NCBI GenBank assembly: GCA_014871385.1
Contig: CM026428.1
Location: forward strand, 14,260,476-14,324,475
DNA length: 64,000 nucleotides
Reading direction: 5' to 3'
Source of the DNA: Ceratodon purpureus
Lineage: Eukaryota; Streptophyta; Bryopsida; Pseudoditrichales; Ditrichaceae
The notes beneath the pieces are model-generated. The model did not search any database. It was not told where the DNA came from and worked only from the letters and a program-made list of their open reading frames with translations. The position numbers were made by a program, and so were the translations under genes. Shown one piece after another: positions 10,901-21,572 of the stretch (the stretch's first letter is position 1; each line of letters starts with the position of its first letter).

Positions 10901-13428
10901 ATTGGTCCAATAAGCAGTGTCGAAGCACGTACATTGTTATCGACAGCCATACAGAGTGCGTGCTAGTTTTAGTGCATGAAAGGGAGTCTGTACACGAAGT
11001 CCTAACTAAAAAAAAAAAACGCTCTCACTTCTTTCTATATGACACAGAATGGTTCGAGGCCGAGTCCACTGCAAGACCTCCCAACCCATACATAGTCGGA
11101 AGAAACAGGCCAAAAAAAAAAAAAAAAAAAACAGAACCACTACTGCGAACGACGTTGACATACGGAGTCAGAATCCACCCTATTAAAAAAAAAAGGTAAA
11201 ACAGGACTCAACCTTAGCAAGCCATAGCGAAATACGAGCCAATAGCCATAAAATGACAGCAAGTAATCAGCGTGGCTCAAGTTTCAAAGGAAGAAGTGAA
11301 CCAGAATGTACAAAACCTAAGGTATTACATACTATGGTTACAACAACAGATTTGTGCGAGACAGATATAAACGACTCAAGCAGATGCATTTACATCCGAG
11401 AATAGACTATGGACTCACCTGCCAATAAGGTAGTCTAAAGAGGATGGAAAGCCGTTTTATACCAGTCACTCTCACAGGGTCTTCCGGTGCGCCGACGACC
11501 CCCCCAGCATCGAGCCATCTCTGCCTCATTCCTGCAAATGCCACCACCTCAGCACCTGTAACTCTAGGAGGAGGTGGTCGGATTTCTACTCTCCCCCTGA
11601 AGTCCCTGGTGTTTGATCTGAGTTCGTGGCCATCGGGGAGATGTCGACGAGCCTGATCCTCGTATACGTTTTTTTTTAGAAACACGGACCTACGAGAAAC
11701 TGTATGCTGGCCACATACAGGGCATCCCCTGTATCCTTTTGTCACGCATCCCGCGACCATACCGTACGCGGGAAAGTCGTGAATGCAAAATATAAGCATC
11801 ACCTTCATGAGGAAGTGATGTTCGCCCCTGAACCTCGCTGCGTCTTCCAACATAATTCCCTCGTGCCAGAGGACCTCTAGCTCTTCCACTAAGGGCTCTA
11901 TCATTGTATCAAAATCATCCCCAGTGGGCGATTTGGGACCGGGGATGAGCAAGGACAGCATTATAAAATATCTCTTGGTTGTTAGCCAGGGAGCGACATT
12001 GTAGTTGTTCAAAGTTACAGGCCACGTTGAGTAGATACTGCGCTTTTCTGAGAACGGATTCATTCCGTCAGTTGCTAGGGCAAGGAACAGTCTACGAGGG
12101 TCCCTACAAAATCTAGGATGCTTTGCTCTAATGTCTGCCATGTGTTTAGAGTCAGAGACATGTCGCACCATACCGTCATGCACTCTCTCCCTTGCGTGCC
12201 ACGTCATTGATGCTGCTTGCATTCGGCTGCGAAACGTTCTCCTCAGTCTTTCAGAGGTCGGGAAATGTCGAAGCACCTTTTGAGCCACCCAGGACTTCCC
12301 ATGCCTCATCCTTTTCGGAGATCCGCAACTTGGACATAACATATGGTCCCTGAAAACACCTCTGAAGAGGATACAATTGTTCGGACAAACCTCTTGGCAT
12401 TGAATTTCAGTCCCATTTTCCTAAGCATCTGCGACGCAGCATACTCCGAATCTGGTAAAGTGTTGGGTTGAGGAAGTATAACACGATGTAGCAGAGCGAA
12501 CGACTGGTCCATGGCGACATTTGTGGCGTTGTTGGACCTGTGGTGATTTAGAAGCAGTATCACAGTCTCAAGACATGTTCGTGGGGCTCCCTCATACAAT
12601 GGCACACGTGCAACCTCTTGAATTCTATCAATTTCAGCAGCAGTCTCCTCGTCTAGATTCTCAGGCATACCCCACGTCAAATCCTCGTCGTCCTCTAAGG
12701 AGGACTCCGAATCATAACCATCTCCTGGTTCCATTGGATTCGGAATTCCACGTCCCATATCATCGGGTGCTTGGCCATCATCACCTCGCACCGGTGTTCT
12801 GCTCCGTTCTCGGTCATTTGCATCACGGGCAGACTCATGGTTTATTTGGTCAGCTACCCCGTACACAGATCGCAAAACCTCAACAACGTCAACGTTTGCA
12901 GCTCCAGGGTCTTGCACCGGTTCGTGTCTCCTTCCAGCAGCTTCCCCGTGTTCCCTCCTTATGAAGTTGTCCCACTCTTCATCGGATTCGTCTCGGTCCA
13001 CGCCCTACCACGGTGACACACATGACTTTGAGAATCAAACTATCAATTACGAAGTAGTTATAATTGTGTAATTAGACCAAGGGGATGCAAACATGGTTGT
13101 ATAGCCTTTCAGTTTAACCCTGTATGAAAAGACAGACCATCGCCGAACACATGCGTAAACACCATATAATTTTGGAATGCATCGGAGTTACCTCTGTGCT
13201 CCCTCGCTGGTATGGATGATATCCGTACCATCGGATATGCTTTGTCACCGTGGCGTGTGAAATCAACGTCCGAATGCCCCGATTACATACTCTGCAGGGA
13301 CATAGAATGCGACGAAGACCACGTTCTTTGGCGATCGAGATTTCTCTCCTGAGCAATTTGAGATCACGGGCCTTCTGTCTACTCTCGTTCTCGACGGAGA
13401 GACGCATGTTCACACTCCGACGAGGCAT
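7982..13428 (-). CDS. TnpD-like CACTA transposase (tnp2 / DUF4218 / DUF4216), one frameshift
   Basis: Minus-strand exons: 13428-13192, 13004-11419, 10074-9182, 8995-8470 and 8335-7982. Exon 1 has a Transpos_assoc-like zinc motif (CPCRVCN, TKHIRWYGYHPY). Exon 2 has the linker (YEGAPRTCLE, LPDSEYAASQMLRKMGLKF), then CPNNCILFR, CPSCGSPKRMRH and the tnp2 core (ATDGMNPF, WPVTLNNY, GCPVCG). Exon 3 starts with the tnp2 end (RHTIDVMHVEKNV) and continues into DUF4218. Exons 4 and 5 form DUF4216 (GVLRNIIQVNY, then VFFAPDNVNLQWSVV) plus an acidic tail. Splice phases fit throughout. Exon 2 changes frame near 12391-12396: NAK is in one frame and VCPNNC in another. Restoring one base makes the total 3,597 nt (about 1,198 aa), so a single-base deletion or a sequence error is the only defect seen. 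Intron 2 (10075-11418) is 1.34 kb with long A runs. Confidence 0.9.
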
Positions 13429-14898
13429 TCTGTCGACCTGCAGACGCAAATGTCAGAAACTGCCAAATACACATACTCGGAGTTTTATGACCATGATGTC
13501 TGGACTTCCCCACGGGTATGATGCAGATCCGCTAAATGTCTAGAACAATTCTGACAAAGATTGCAGAACCATCCAAGACAAAGGCAGTTTCTCGATCAAC
13601 AGGGTGTGGTATAAAGCATAATTTCGCGTACTCTCTAGACATGGCAAAACAGACGACCTAATTTGAATGAACATCAATTATCTAGCGTGGAAGCTCGAGC
13701 CTAAAATCTAAGGCAGAGGTTGAATGCATACCCACCATATCAACTACAAGAAAATGCTCTTTCCCTCGAAACCGGTAACACGGCATGATCAAGATTATAC
13801 CTATCTGTTTAAAGGAAATTGCGCTTCTGTCGACAATAAATAAATTTCGAGAGCAACGAGGTAACCTAAACTAGTTTTTTTTCCATTTTCTAAGAAAGGG
13901 TACAGAAAATTTATCAGAATTGATGTGTTACATTGAAAAAATGAGCATTCGTTCTCTAAACAAAGCAAGGTGTTTGTACAAAACGTACCTGATACTTAGC
14001 GAGACTGCGACAGAGTCATTGAAGAAAACGCAATCGTCGCATTGGGCGTGTGAATGTATCGGAAGTAGTTTCCGCTCTTGCGTCAAGCACCAAGACCAAT
14101 CGCACCAGAGACCTCACACGATGCAAAGACGATAAACAAAAACGTGAACCCAACGTCAGTGCGGAACACTGCAGACACCACCTTCGAATCCCCTCCCACC
14201 CAGTCGGAGCTCTATATGTAGTGGCATAGTTGAAGTCGGTGAATGTCTGGAGAACGGTAATTGCCAAAAGAGAACACACTGTGAGAAGACTAAGTGCCAC
14301 AACCGATGGATTCTACTGGTCAGACTGGAAGTAGGGTTTTAGAAATTAGAACTATGACGGTGTAGACACAGAGTTATGACGTAGAAAGTTCTAGGCCGTG
14401 GATGAGAATAGGAAGCGTCAGTTGTTTGTATGTAGAGCTTGCCTATAACCGGATGATACCCTTGTACACATATACCCGGCGGGAGCGCTTTGGTGCCATA
14501 CACGACTGATGTCGCTTCGAGGGATATCCCCCCTTGTAGTGTCTCCTACGCCGGAAACTGTAACAGTTGTTGCTAACCCGATTATGCAGGGCTACATGGA
14601 GAAACTTAGAAAGTAACCCTGTTCTTTCGGTTGCTATCGTGAGCAGAGACGGTGGATGCCAAAAACATTAGCTATCTGGACTCAGTTAAGTGTCAGTGGT
14701 GGAGGGAGCTACGCGAAGTATCATGGGAACCAGTCAGAACGAGGACAAATTATATCCTTGGCTATACATTGCAAGCCTTGATTCATGAGTGTCGTAGTTT
14801 CACCGTTGTTCGGAATTCTAGAGGAAACCAGGTCGTAGACTTAGATTTCGTTTCGAATTCTATCTTTAAGAGCTAACCGTGTATCACTGCTTTAGATT
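13429..14898. other. Probable divergent promoter region inside the transposon
   Basis: Lies upstream of the TnpD start. A potential acceptor (ctgcag) just upstream of the TnpD ATG hints at a 5'-UTR intron. A short minus-strand ORF at 14016-14300 has a hydrophobic start but no family match that I recognise. A short plus-strand ORF at 14652-14876 is likewise unassigned. Confidence 0.4.
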
Positions 14899-15150
14899 TT
14901 CCAGCGATGCATGGCGTACAGCAAGGGCGTCGAGCTGTACGAGACTCTTCTGCACTGGTTCGCTGAGATGGACATCGACGATGCTGATACGAATTTCGAT
15001 CGTTACGGGAGGGAGTTTAGGTGCTTGAGTTTATGCCAGAAGCACGGGGTGGAGTTTTACAGAGAGTGGGAGGACACAGAATACGAGAAGGCAGTAATAG
15101 GACAGCGTGACGGATTAAACTTTATGTACTTCATAGCTATGATGATGTAG
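14899..15150 (+). CDS. Unidentified ORF or exon inside the CACTA element
   Basis: An open frame with protein-like composition begins just after a good acceptor (gattttccag, ending 14904) or at the ATG at 14911, and ends with TAG at 15148-15150. It reads YSKGVELYETLLHWFAEMD, then a stretch rich in D, E and R. I do not recognise the family. It is convergent with the BRCT gene. It could be the last exon of a third captured host gene or a small element-specific protein. Upstream exons are not resolved. Confidence 0.35.
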   Translation, partial: FQRCMAYSKGVELYETLLHWFAEMDIDDADTNFDRYGREFRCLSLCQKHGVEFYREWEDTEYEKAVIGQRDGLNFMYFIAMMM

Positions 15151-15376
15151 TTGTCGTGAACTCCATATCAGTGTCCACAGAGACAATATGTTCCCTCAAT
15201 ACTACCAACTAGAAAATAAATAGTATCCATTAAAGCAAGAGTCAGAGTAGTGTTCTGAATTCTTTGGGATACAAAGATGTTTAAAAAAAGTTGAATTAGA
15301 CAAAGTATTAGGACGCACAGTTGTAGCCATTATGCTCATCACAACTGAAGTTGGTCGTTGCAATTTCTAAGCTGAG

Positions 15377-16212
15377 TCATAACACTAGATAACTATCTAC
15401 CGGTAGCAGCTTTGAGGCGGCCAATGAATCCTCCACCAAGTCTTGGTAAACAACCTTAAAGAACCGCCCGAGCGAGTCCCAGTGTCCACTGAAGAGAACT
15501 ATGTCTTGGATGTCCTTCCCCCCGAGGCTGTCGAACACATTCGAAATGATCCCGTATTAATACCAAGATGACTACGACCCTGCTCGATGCATAATTTTGA
15601 AAGTAATGTTACAAGGGAAATGTAAAATGACATCGCGGCTGCGTACCTTCTCTGGACATCAGATTTATCTAGACATTGCCCCTTGTCACGGAAGGTGAGT
15701 ACATGGGTGACACCTTCGTCCAAGGTGTCCCCCACCGAGGCCCCTAGGCACTCCGCCTCCATACACAGGCTCTCGAGCGACAGACGGGCGAGACATCTTG
15801 AAAAAATGTCCCTACATAGGCAAAGTTGACCATTAGAATCCACGTTCTGATAATGTGGTAGACATTGTGGGAACATAGTTTCCATCATATCAGCAAACTT
15901 GTGGAACGCACGTCGTACTTACTTGGAGTGTACAGGGCGCGCCATATATAATTGAACTCCCGAGAACCAGAGGGAATGCAAACCCTCTGCGCGGTCCTTA
16001 TTGTTCGTACGCATATCGACACAGCTGACCTTAGCGGGTCGCTCAAAATCTATAATCAAGTTCTGCTCAGGATCAGAATCTCTACGCCGTTTACCGTCGA
16101 CATTGCCAGAGTCGACTTCAAGAGAGAGAGTGTCCTGGATTACCGAGCTAAGAGTGGGAAAGCAAACGGCATCGTTACCTCCACCGTGGATGACATCTGA
16201 CTGTACCGTCAT
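15377..16212 (-). CDS. BRCT-domain protein resembling the DNA ligase IV C-terminus (captured)
   Basis: Three minus-strand exons, 16212-15923, 15811-15647 and 15527-15377, join in phases 2 and 2 to an unbroken 201-aa frame. Residues 1-75 are a polar linker with a basic patch (GKRRRDSDPEQN). From about residue 78 a BRCT domain follows: FSGVQLYMA, LSLESLCMEAECLGASVGDT, DEGVTHVLTF, then FFKVVYQDLVEDSLAA and LLPVDSYLVL at the end. This layout, with GA.V..LDEGVTHV followed by a VEDS.....LP.DSYL terminus, fits the second BRCT of DNA ligase IV, the XRCC4-binding ligase of end joining. The usual Trp before VEDS is Leu here. The start is uncertain and upstream exons may exist. The catalytic ligase part is absent. 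BRCT is well supported; LIG4 as the source is a good but unverified inference. Confidence 0.72.
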
Positions 16213-16600
16213 GAGGTCAGAGAGGCGGCTAGCAGGCTGAGGATGTATTCTAAGTTTCTAGACCGTGTAACGCTCACCAAATATGATAGAACAGCTTTAG
16301 GGGACACGGTTGATGGACAGCGATGACATCACAGGCAGCATCTGAATTAAATCCGCTAAACCTACTCTAATGGTGATTGGGCTGCCAGATACACGATAAG
16401 AGGTGGCTGGTACTGACGTACTCTATGGGCCGAATTGCATGGGGGACTGGAGTTCAGGGACGACGCGTACGTGGACCTGAAAAAGAGGGGATCCCCCCTC
16501 CACCAAGACGGTGGGGTGCACCATTAAGGTCGCTTACTACAACCCATGAGGCTTATCTCAGCACAAAGTTTGTGCAAGTCGAAGGACGAAGACCGCGACG

Positions 16601-19600
16601 ATGGCATCTACAAACAACAGCGGCAAGGTACGTGACATACCTTCACCTCTCTTTGTAATCTCGTAGCTGTAGTCACATACCGAACTGTACTCGAATTTGC
16701 GGATCCATGCTCGAAATTATGCCTCAATGTATGAATGCGGCAGGGCATGTAGAGGATACAGTGCACTGGAACCTAGGCACATGTAAGCTCATGACACCTC
16801 TATCTTCCTAACGATGTTTCCTTCCGCATGGCTGTTATGTCTGAGTGAACCCCTGTGGTCACATCCTTTGTCTGCTTATTCCGAAAAGGGTCTTGCAGGG
16901 GAAGTCTATCGAAGGCTTGGACGAGACAATGCATTTACCGCTCATGAGTCCAGCAACCCATGCATCTGTAGCAGGACCGTCGAGTAGCAACGCGGGGGAA
17001 CATACGGAAGGAGGCTCGTACCAGCATGGAATGCCACCGGATGATGTCGACGTCATGAATCATCCACTCATGCAACACATGTTCAGAATGTACGTCAGTG
17101 CAAGCGGGGGAGGCCAAGGCCCTCCAAACGATCCAACGGCCTGGGGCTTCATGGGGAAAGGGGCTTCTTCGCCTCCCCAGCCTGGGCAGCCAATGTCACC
17201 GGCGACTAATGGTCCAGTTTCCGAGGTACCAGACACTGGACCTTTCCAGTTCACGGCGGGGGCGAGCCGCGGTGTCGGAGTCACTGGGGGAGAAGCTGCT
17301 CGCAGAGGGTACCGTACGGGTGGCGGCTACGCAGCCATGACCACGCAAGGAACGAGTAGAGGCTCAGGAAGCCCGCTCCGGCCGGGTATACCGCGGTCAC
17401 CATTAAACCATGCAGCTGACACAAACGACGTTCCAGTCGGCTTGGGCTCTCCGAGTAATGGTCATGGTATGGACGCAGACGGAAGCCCCAACGACAGGCG
17501 CAATTATCTAAGGAGGCAGAGGAACGAATACCACAGAAACCAGCGCAGTGCAGGTCCTAACTGGAAGACGCACATTCCTACGGACGAGAACGGAGAAGTC
17601 ACCGCTTTACGGACGGTGCTCAATCGTTCTATACGCGACATAGCTGGAAGGGTGTTGGACGTCACAATCAAAGAGTTCAGTAGTCATCCAAAGATTTCCT
17701 TTGAACTCATAGAACGTGACATCGACAGCAAGTTCAGCTTCGATCCTCCTCTAAGGCCCAACTACATCAGAAGCTACCTGAAGGACGCGCTGAGTTGGAC
17801 GAGATATCAATGGCGTAGTCATTGGAGGACACATAAGACGCGACACCCTCAATGCCCGCAGAAGTTGTATCCCACATTCGTGGCGCAATGGGATTCCGAG
17901 GAGGGGGATATAGAGACAGTGAGGATGTCCAGCGCTCGTCGCCAGAGGGGACGACGAAGGGAAGCTGAGACGGGGTCAGCCGAGGTGAGTGAGTTTAGGC
18001 AACTTATATTGGAGTCCAGTAGCAGTCTTTCTGCACTTCCGATGAACGGTCTAAATGTTTCCAAATGCTAACTCAAGTGCAAAAGGGTAGTTTCTAGATA
18101 AACAGATGGCTTGATGAAGTTCCAGTATGGTTCATGTTGGTTACACTATACTGTGATTACTCAGAGTTTTGGAGAAGATCTAATCAGCAATCTTGCCTGA
18201 CTCGGATTGGATCTTCGTGCACAGGTACAGGACGATGACACACTGACCGGCAACCTCTTCGACATCCCAGAAGAAACTATGACGGCTCAGGATGCGCCTA
18301 CAGCAGCCGAGTGTTCTAACGACAATCTAAGTCATGGACTGATCGCAGAGCGTATGTCGACACCGCCACCATCGTTAGTTACAAGTACGGTCAACCCAGA
18401 TGAGAGTGACTTATACATTTTTAAGGTAGCTGTGGCGGACCTCCAACGACAGTTTCCGACCCTTCTGCTCGACCAGCAGAGGATCAAACTCAAGGTTACG
18501 GCGCTACAGGGTGACAGTGAAAGTTCTAAACTTTCATTGGCTGAGAAGATAGAAGATGGAGAGGAGATGAAGCGAAAAGTCGACATTCTTACGAAGGCCG
18601 TGATGAATTTATCACTTGCTAGCCAGCAAGGGCATGTGAAGGATCCGATCGTTATAAGTGACAGCGCCGATGTATTGCGGGGCCGACATTCAGAGGGGGA
18701 TTCCGGGTATATTGTTCCCATTCCAACGGCGGGAAATGACGACATAGCAGGTGATGGACACGAAACAAACGATGCCGATGTATCATTAATCTCTGACACA
18801 GATATGTGTGACACAGAACATCATGTCGGTACTGTGAAAGGAGCTGTAAACATTTGTTCGGCAGAAGACGTTGGCGACCAGAGTGCTTATGAAGATAATA
18901 CACCACACTTAAAAAAGAATGATCATCAAAGGACGACAGTGTCGGAGAATCGCGGTAAGATGGTCTAAACCATGGCTCCATACCAGGTTCTTTTCGAAAA
19001 TGACGTTGTTTCCGTTATTAAATTTCCATGCATACAAGCATATGGATATCCATATACATATATTTATGGATGTATATTTAAAAATTTAATATGTCATTTT
19101 TTTTGGCAGGTGCATATACCGATGGATTGATCCAGCAAGACCGAAATGCACCTCCAGCCAAAAGAGGACAGTCATCCGCTGGGGGCAAAGGCAAGAAGCG
19201 ACGCCAAGGGACTGTTTGTGATCTAGATTTAGAGGACGGATTACTTCTGAATTTTGCGGAGGACCGTGATGCACTGGAGGACGCTGGAAAAGTGCTGAAG
19301 CAAAAAATGGCTAGGCAGAAGCGAAAACCACGTCGACTTGCAAACGTCGACCCAGCGCAGAGCATGTTACCCCGGTCTGGCCAGGTACGTTTCGAGTTCC
19401 ATTAGTGACATAAATGAAGTTGTATCTATTTTCCAACTTAACAGGTGAATGGCCAATTATAAACCGAGCCCCTGATTCTACATAGTTATGGTTATGTGAA
19501 CTGTCACTGGAATGCAAAAAACCGTGATTGTTACCGTTCTGTCAGGATTGACGCGCCACAGAAGTTGATATGTGAGGATTGAAATGCAGGAACCAATAAG

Positions 19601-19889
19601 AATGCACAAGGATGTCTGGATTTTGCATCCAGAGCACCATGGGACGGTCGTGGCAAAGGGTCGTTCGGGATTCCACTACAAAGTGGCAAAATCTAAATTA
19701 CCACGGGACAGGCCGTGTGAGATCGGGATTCAATGGGTTTGTGTTCAAGATGTCTTCCTGCCGGGAGTTGCCCCCATGTATGCATCGAGGCAGAGTCACG
19801 TGCGAATTATGGAAGATGCGATGGCTGCCAAAGACGACGGTGGAGAGTGGATCATGTGGAACACTGATTTTCTTTTGGAAGTGCTGTAG
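16601..19889 (+). CDS. TnpA-like protein of the CACTA element, five exons
   Basis: Exons 16601-16627, 16899-17984, 18225-18954, 19110-19384 and 19590-19889 join with consistent phases (0, 0, 1, 0) to about 804 aa with no stop. The start was chosen because ATG at 16601 opens a 27-nt exon (MASTNNSGK) with a gtacgt donor that reads directly into exon 2. Exon 2 has a Gly/Pro/Ser-rich region, then a basic domain (LRPNYIRSYLKDALSWTRYQ, HWRTHKTRHPQCP, LYPTFVAQWDSEEG) like the plant En/Spm transposase_24 type. Exons 3 and 4 are polar with a short coiled-coil stretch and a basic cluster (GKKRRQG). Exon 5 (VWILHPEHHGTVVAKG, WIMWNTDFLLEVL) resembles the C-terminal TNP1/En/Spm domain. Such proteins bind subterminal repeats. 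A further exon-like block lies at 20136-20226. Confidence 0.75.
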
Positions 19890-20135
19890 ACCACTGACGT
19901 CGCTGAATGTTTATGGTGATGGAAACAGGATAACGAGCAGGATAGTTTCTAGAATTGGAACAGCATACATATGGTCAAAGCAGTACTGTGGAACAGTATG
20001 TCATGTTAACCTGATCGTTTGTTTCTAAATAGTGGCCGTGGCCACATGATGTGTTGGGAAGATGCCTTGAGTGTATTGGTATTTATCTCGATGGACATGC
20101 ATGTGATACTAGATGAGGGATCCTTGTTGCCTCCA

Positions 20136-20226
20136 GGAGATGTATGTGTTGATTCGGGATCCCGCTAGGCCTCTGATCGAAGGACGCGTGCTTTCGGGAC
20201 CACACCGTGAAGACATTCTGGATCAG
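20136..20226 (+). other. Possible extra exon downstream of the TnpA-like gene
   Basis: A short block bounded by an acceptor (ctccag) and a donor (gatcag|gtgtca) reads EMYVLIRDPARPLIEGRVLS. Its pattern of V.LI, then a Gly-Arg turn, echoes the VWILHPEHHGTVVAKG start of exon 5 in the TnpA-like gene. It may be an alternative last exon or a remnant of a duplicated one. Confidence 0.3.
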
Positions 20227-20699
20227 GTGTCAATGTCTTTCTCGTATCTCGACAATTGTATCATCGCATTGACGCATCTAGTAATGCAATGTAAAATAGA
20301 ATTCCCAAAATGCAACAACATGCCTGCCCGTATAGAAGCTAAAAGCATTGTAATTAGTTCTAGTGCGGAAATGGGAGGAAACTTCCAGGTAGCGGTCCGA
20401 GGATCATGTCCAATTGACGCAGCTACAACCCGATAAATTTGGAAAATATCGGAATCAATCGAACCGGTAACCATTCGGTGGACGATGGATATGACGCTGA
20501 ACTGCACGTTGCATTCATAATTAACGGAATCAGTAGCATTGGTAAAAAGTCGAACTACATACGTGGCAGTATGGCATTGGATATCCGCAGGGGGTAATGA
20601 GTGAACACGCTGAATTCGCGGGAGATTCGCGGTAGAAATCATCGAAATTCATTCCGGTCGATGCCTCGGATACAACCTTGTGACGTATTGGATGGTGCC

Positions 20700-21060
20700 A
20701 CCTAGATCAATCTGACGGACAGTAAAAATGTTATCCGATGGTCTGTGGTCATAAGATCCCACGGCCATGGTGCATGGTATCTTACGGTTTGAAAACAGAA
20801 TATCTGACGGCCCACAAAAGCTGAATCGGACTGTTGAAATGCAAAATATCCGACGGTAACAAATATAAGTATCGGACGGTGCGCGGTTAAACAATCAAAC
20901 GGCCCAAAAAAGACTGATCGAACGGACCAAAACCAAAAACATCCGACGGTAGTGAGCAACGGTACCGGACGGTCTCGATGCATGCAATCCGACGGATCAT
21001 GTCGTACGATCTTAGCAGATTAAACATACAATCGTACGGATAAGGTAGATTTGAACGTTA
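20700..21060 (+). repeat. Right subterminal repeat cluster (TCYGACGG motif)
   Basis: About a dozen near copies of a motif close to ATCCGACGGT occur every 20-35 bp, for example near 20711, 20850, 20873, 20940, 20965 and 20990. CACTA elements carry such arrays next to their TIRs as TnpA binding sites. No equally dense array is visible at the left end. Confidence 0.75.
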
Positions 21061-21283
21061 CAGCTTGGGCAGCTGCCGGCAAGTAGAAAAAAAAAAAAGT
21101 GACCGCTGCGTAACTACGTCTGCGCGACGAAGTGAAAACTCACCGCAAAGGAAGGGCAGGTGAACCTAAACGTCGGACCATGGGTCTGTCTTTTGTGGTC
21201 CAGTTCTACGGAGATACAATGAAGCCGGAATCCTCCATCGCGATGGAGAGGTTAAATTCCATCGGATTTTGAGTCGAAATGCT

Positions 21284-21316
21284 ACCTGGAAAAATCCCGG
21301 ATTTCTACTTGTGATA
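21284..21316 (-). repeat. Right 30-bp terminal inverted repeat and target duplication (ATA)
   Basis: The TIR at 21284-21313 matches the left TIR base for base. ATA at 21314-21316 repeats the left flank. The peroxidase frame continues immediately after it. Confidence 0.97.
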
Positions 21317-21572
21317 CTTCCGTAATGACGAGCAATCGCCCATGGCCTTTGACAACCATTACTATGTCAACTTAGTGGCCAAGCAGGGGTTGCTGCACAT
21401 TGATTCGGAGATAGCCTGGGATGCAAGAACGAAACCATATGTGGAGGCTTACGCCAAGGATAACGCTCTATGGCACAAGAATTTCACCACTGCTTTCACC
21501 ATTTTGAGTGAACAGAATCCTCTCACAGGTACCCAAGGGGAAGTTCGAAAGCATAGCTCCTACACTCTGTAA
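21317..21572 (+). pseudogene. Class III peroxidase, 3' part of the interrupted exon
   Basis: This is the rest of the exon that starts at 763. It reads FDNHYYVNLVAKQGLLHIDS, the usual peroxidase helix after the proximal histidine, then a C-terminus ending in RKHSSYTL and TAA at 21570-21572. Joined to 763-916, after removing 917-21313 and one ATA copy, the exon is 410 nt. With one carried base that makes 137 codons including the stop, without a break. The junction tyrosine codon is split by the insertion site. This proves that both halves belonged to one exon and that the frame has not drifted since insertion. No independent start is expected here. Confidence 0.93.

Larger units (their letters stand above)
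917..21313. mobile_element. CACTA (En/Spm)-type DNA transposon, 20.4 kb, with captured genes
   Basis: The ends are perfect 30-bp TIRs (917-946 and 21284-21313) starting CACAAGTAGAAATCCGGG. A 3-bp duplication ATA flanks them (914-916 and 21314-21316). Three-base duplications, a TnpD transposase with tnp2, DUF4218 and DUF4216 regions, a separate TnpA-like gene and a subterminal repeat cluster are the marks of CACTA elements. The first bases are CACAA rather than CACTA. Contents from left to right: AT-hook/coiled-coil gene (-), CRK kinase fragment (-), TnpD gene (-), unknown ORF (+), LIG4-like BRCT gene (-), TnpA-like gene (+), GACGG repeats. Identical TIRs and an unbroken host frame suggest a young insertion. 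TnpD has a 1-nt frameshift, so mobility may now depend on another copy. Confidence 0.95.

Noticed and set aside
15499-15888. Minus-strand ORF taken as a standalone protein
   Set aside because: It reads through two introns. The BRCT motifs join only when the three exons are spliced.
16845-18071. Single-exon ORF of 408 codons read as a complete gene
   Set aside because: Its first codons come from intron sequence upstream of a good acceptor at 16898, and its end runs past a strong gtgagt donor. The spliced five-exon model keeps frame to a natural stop.
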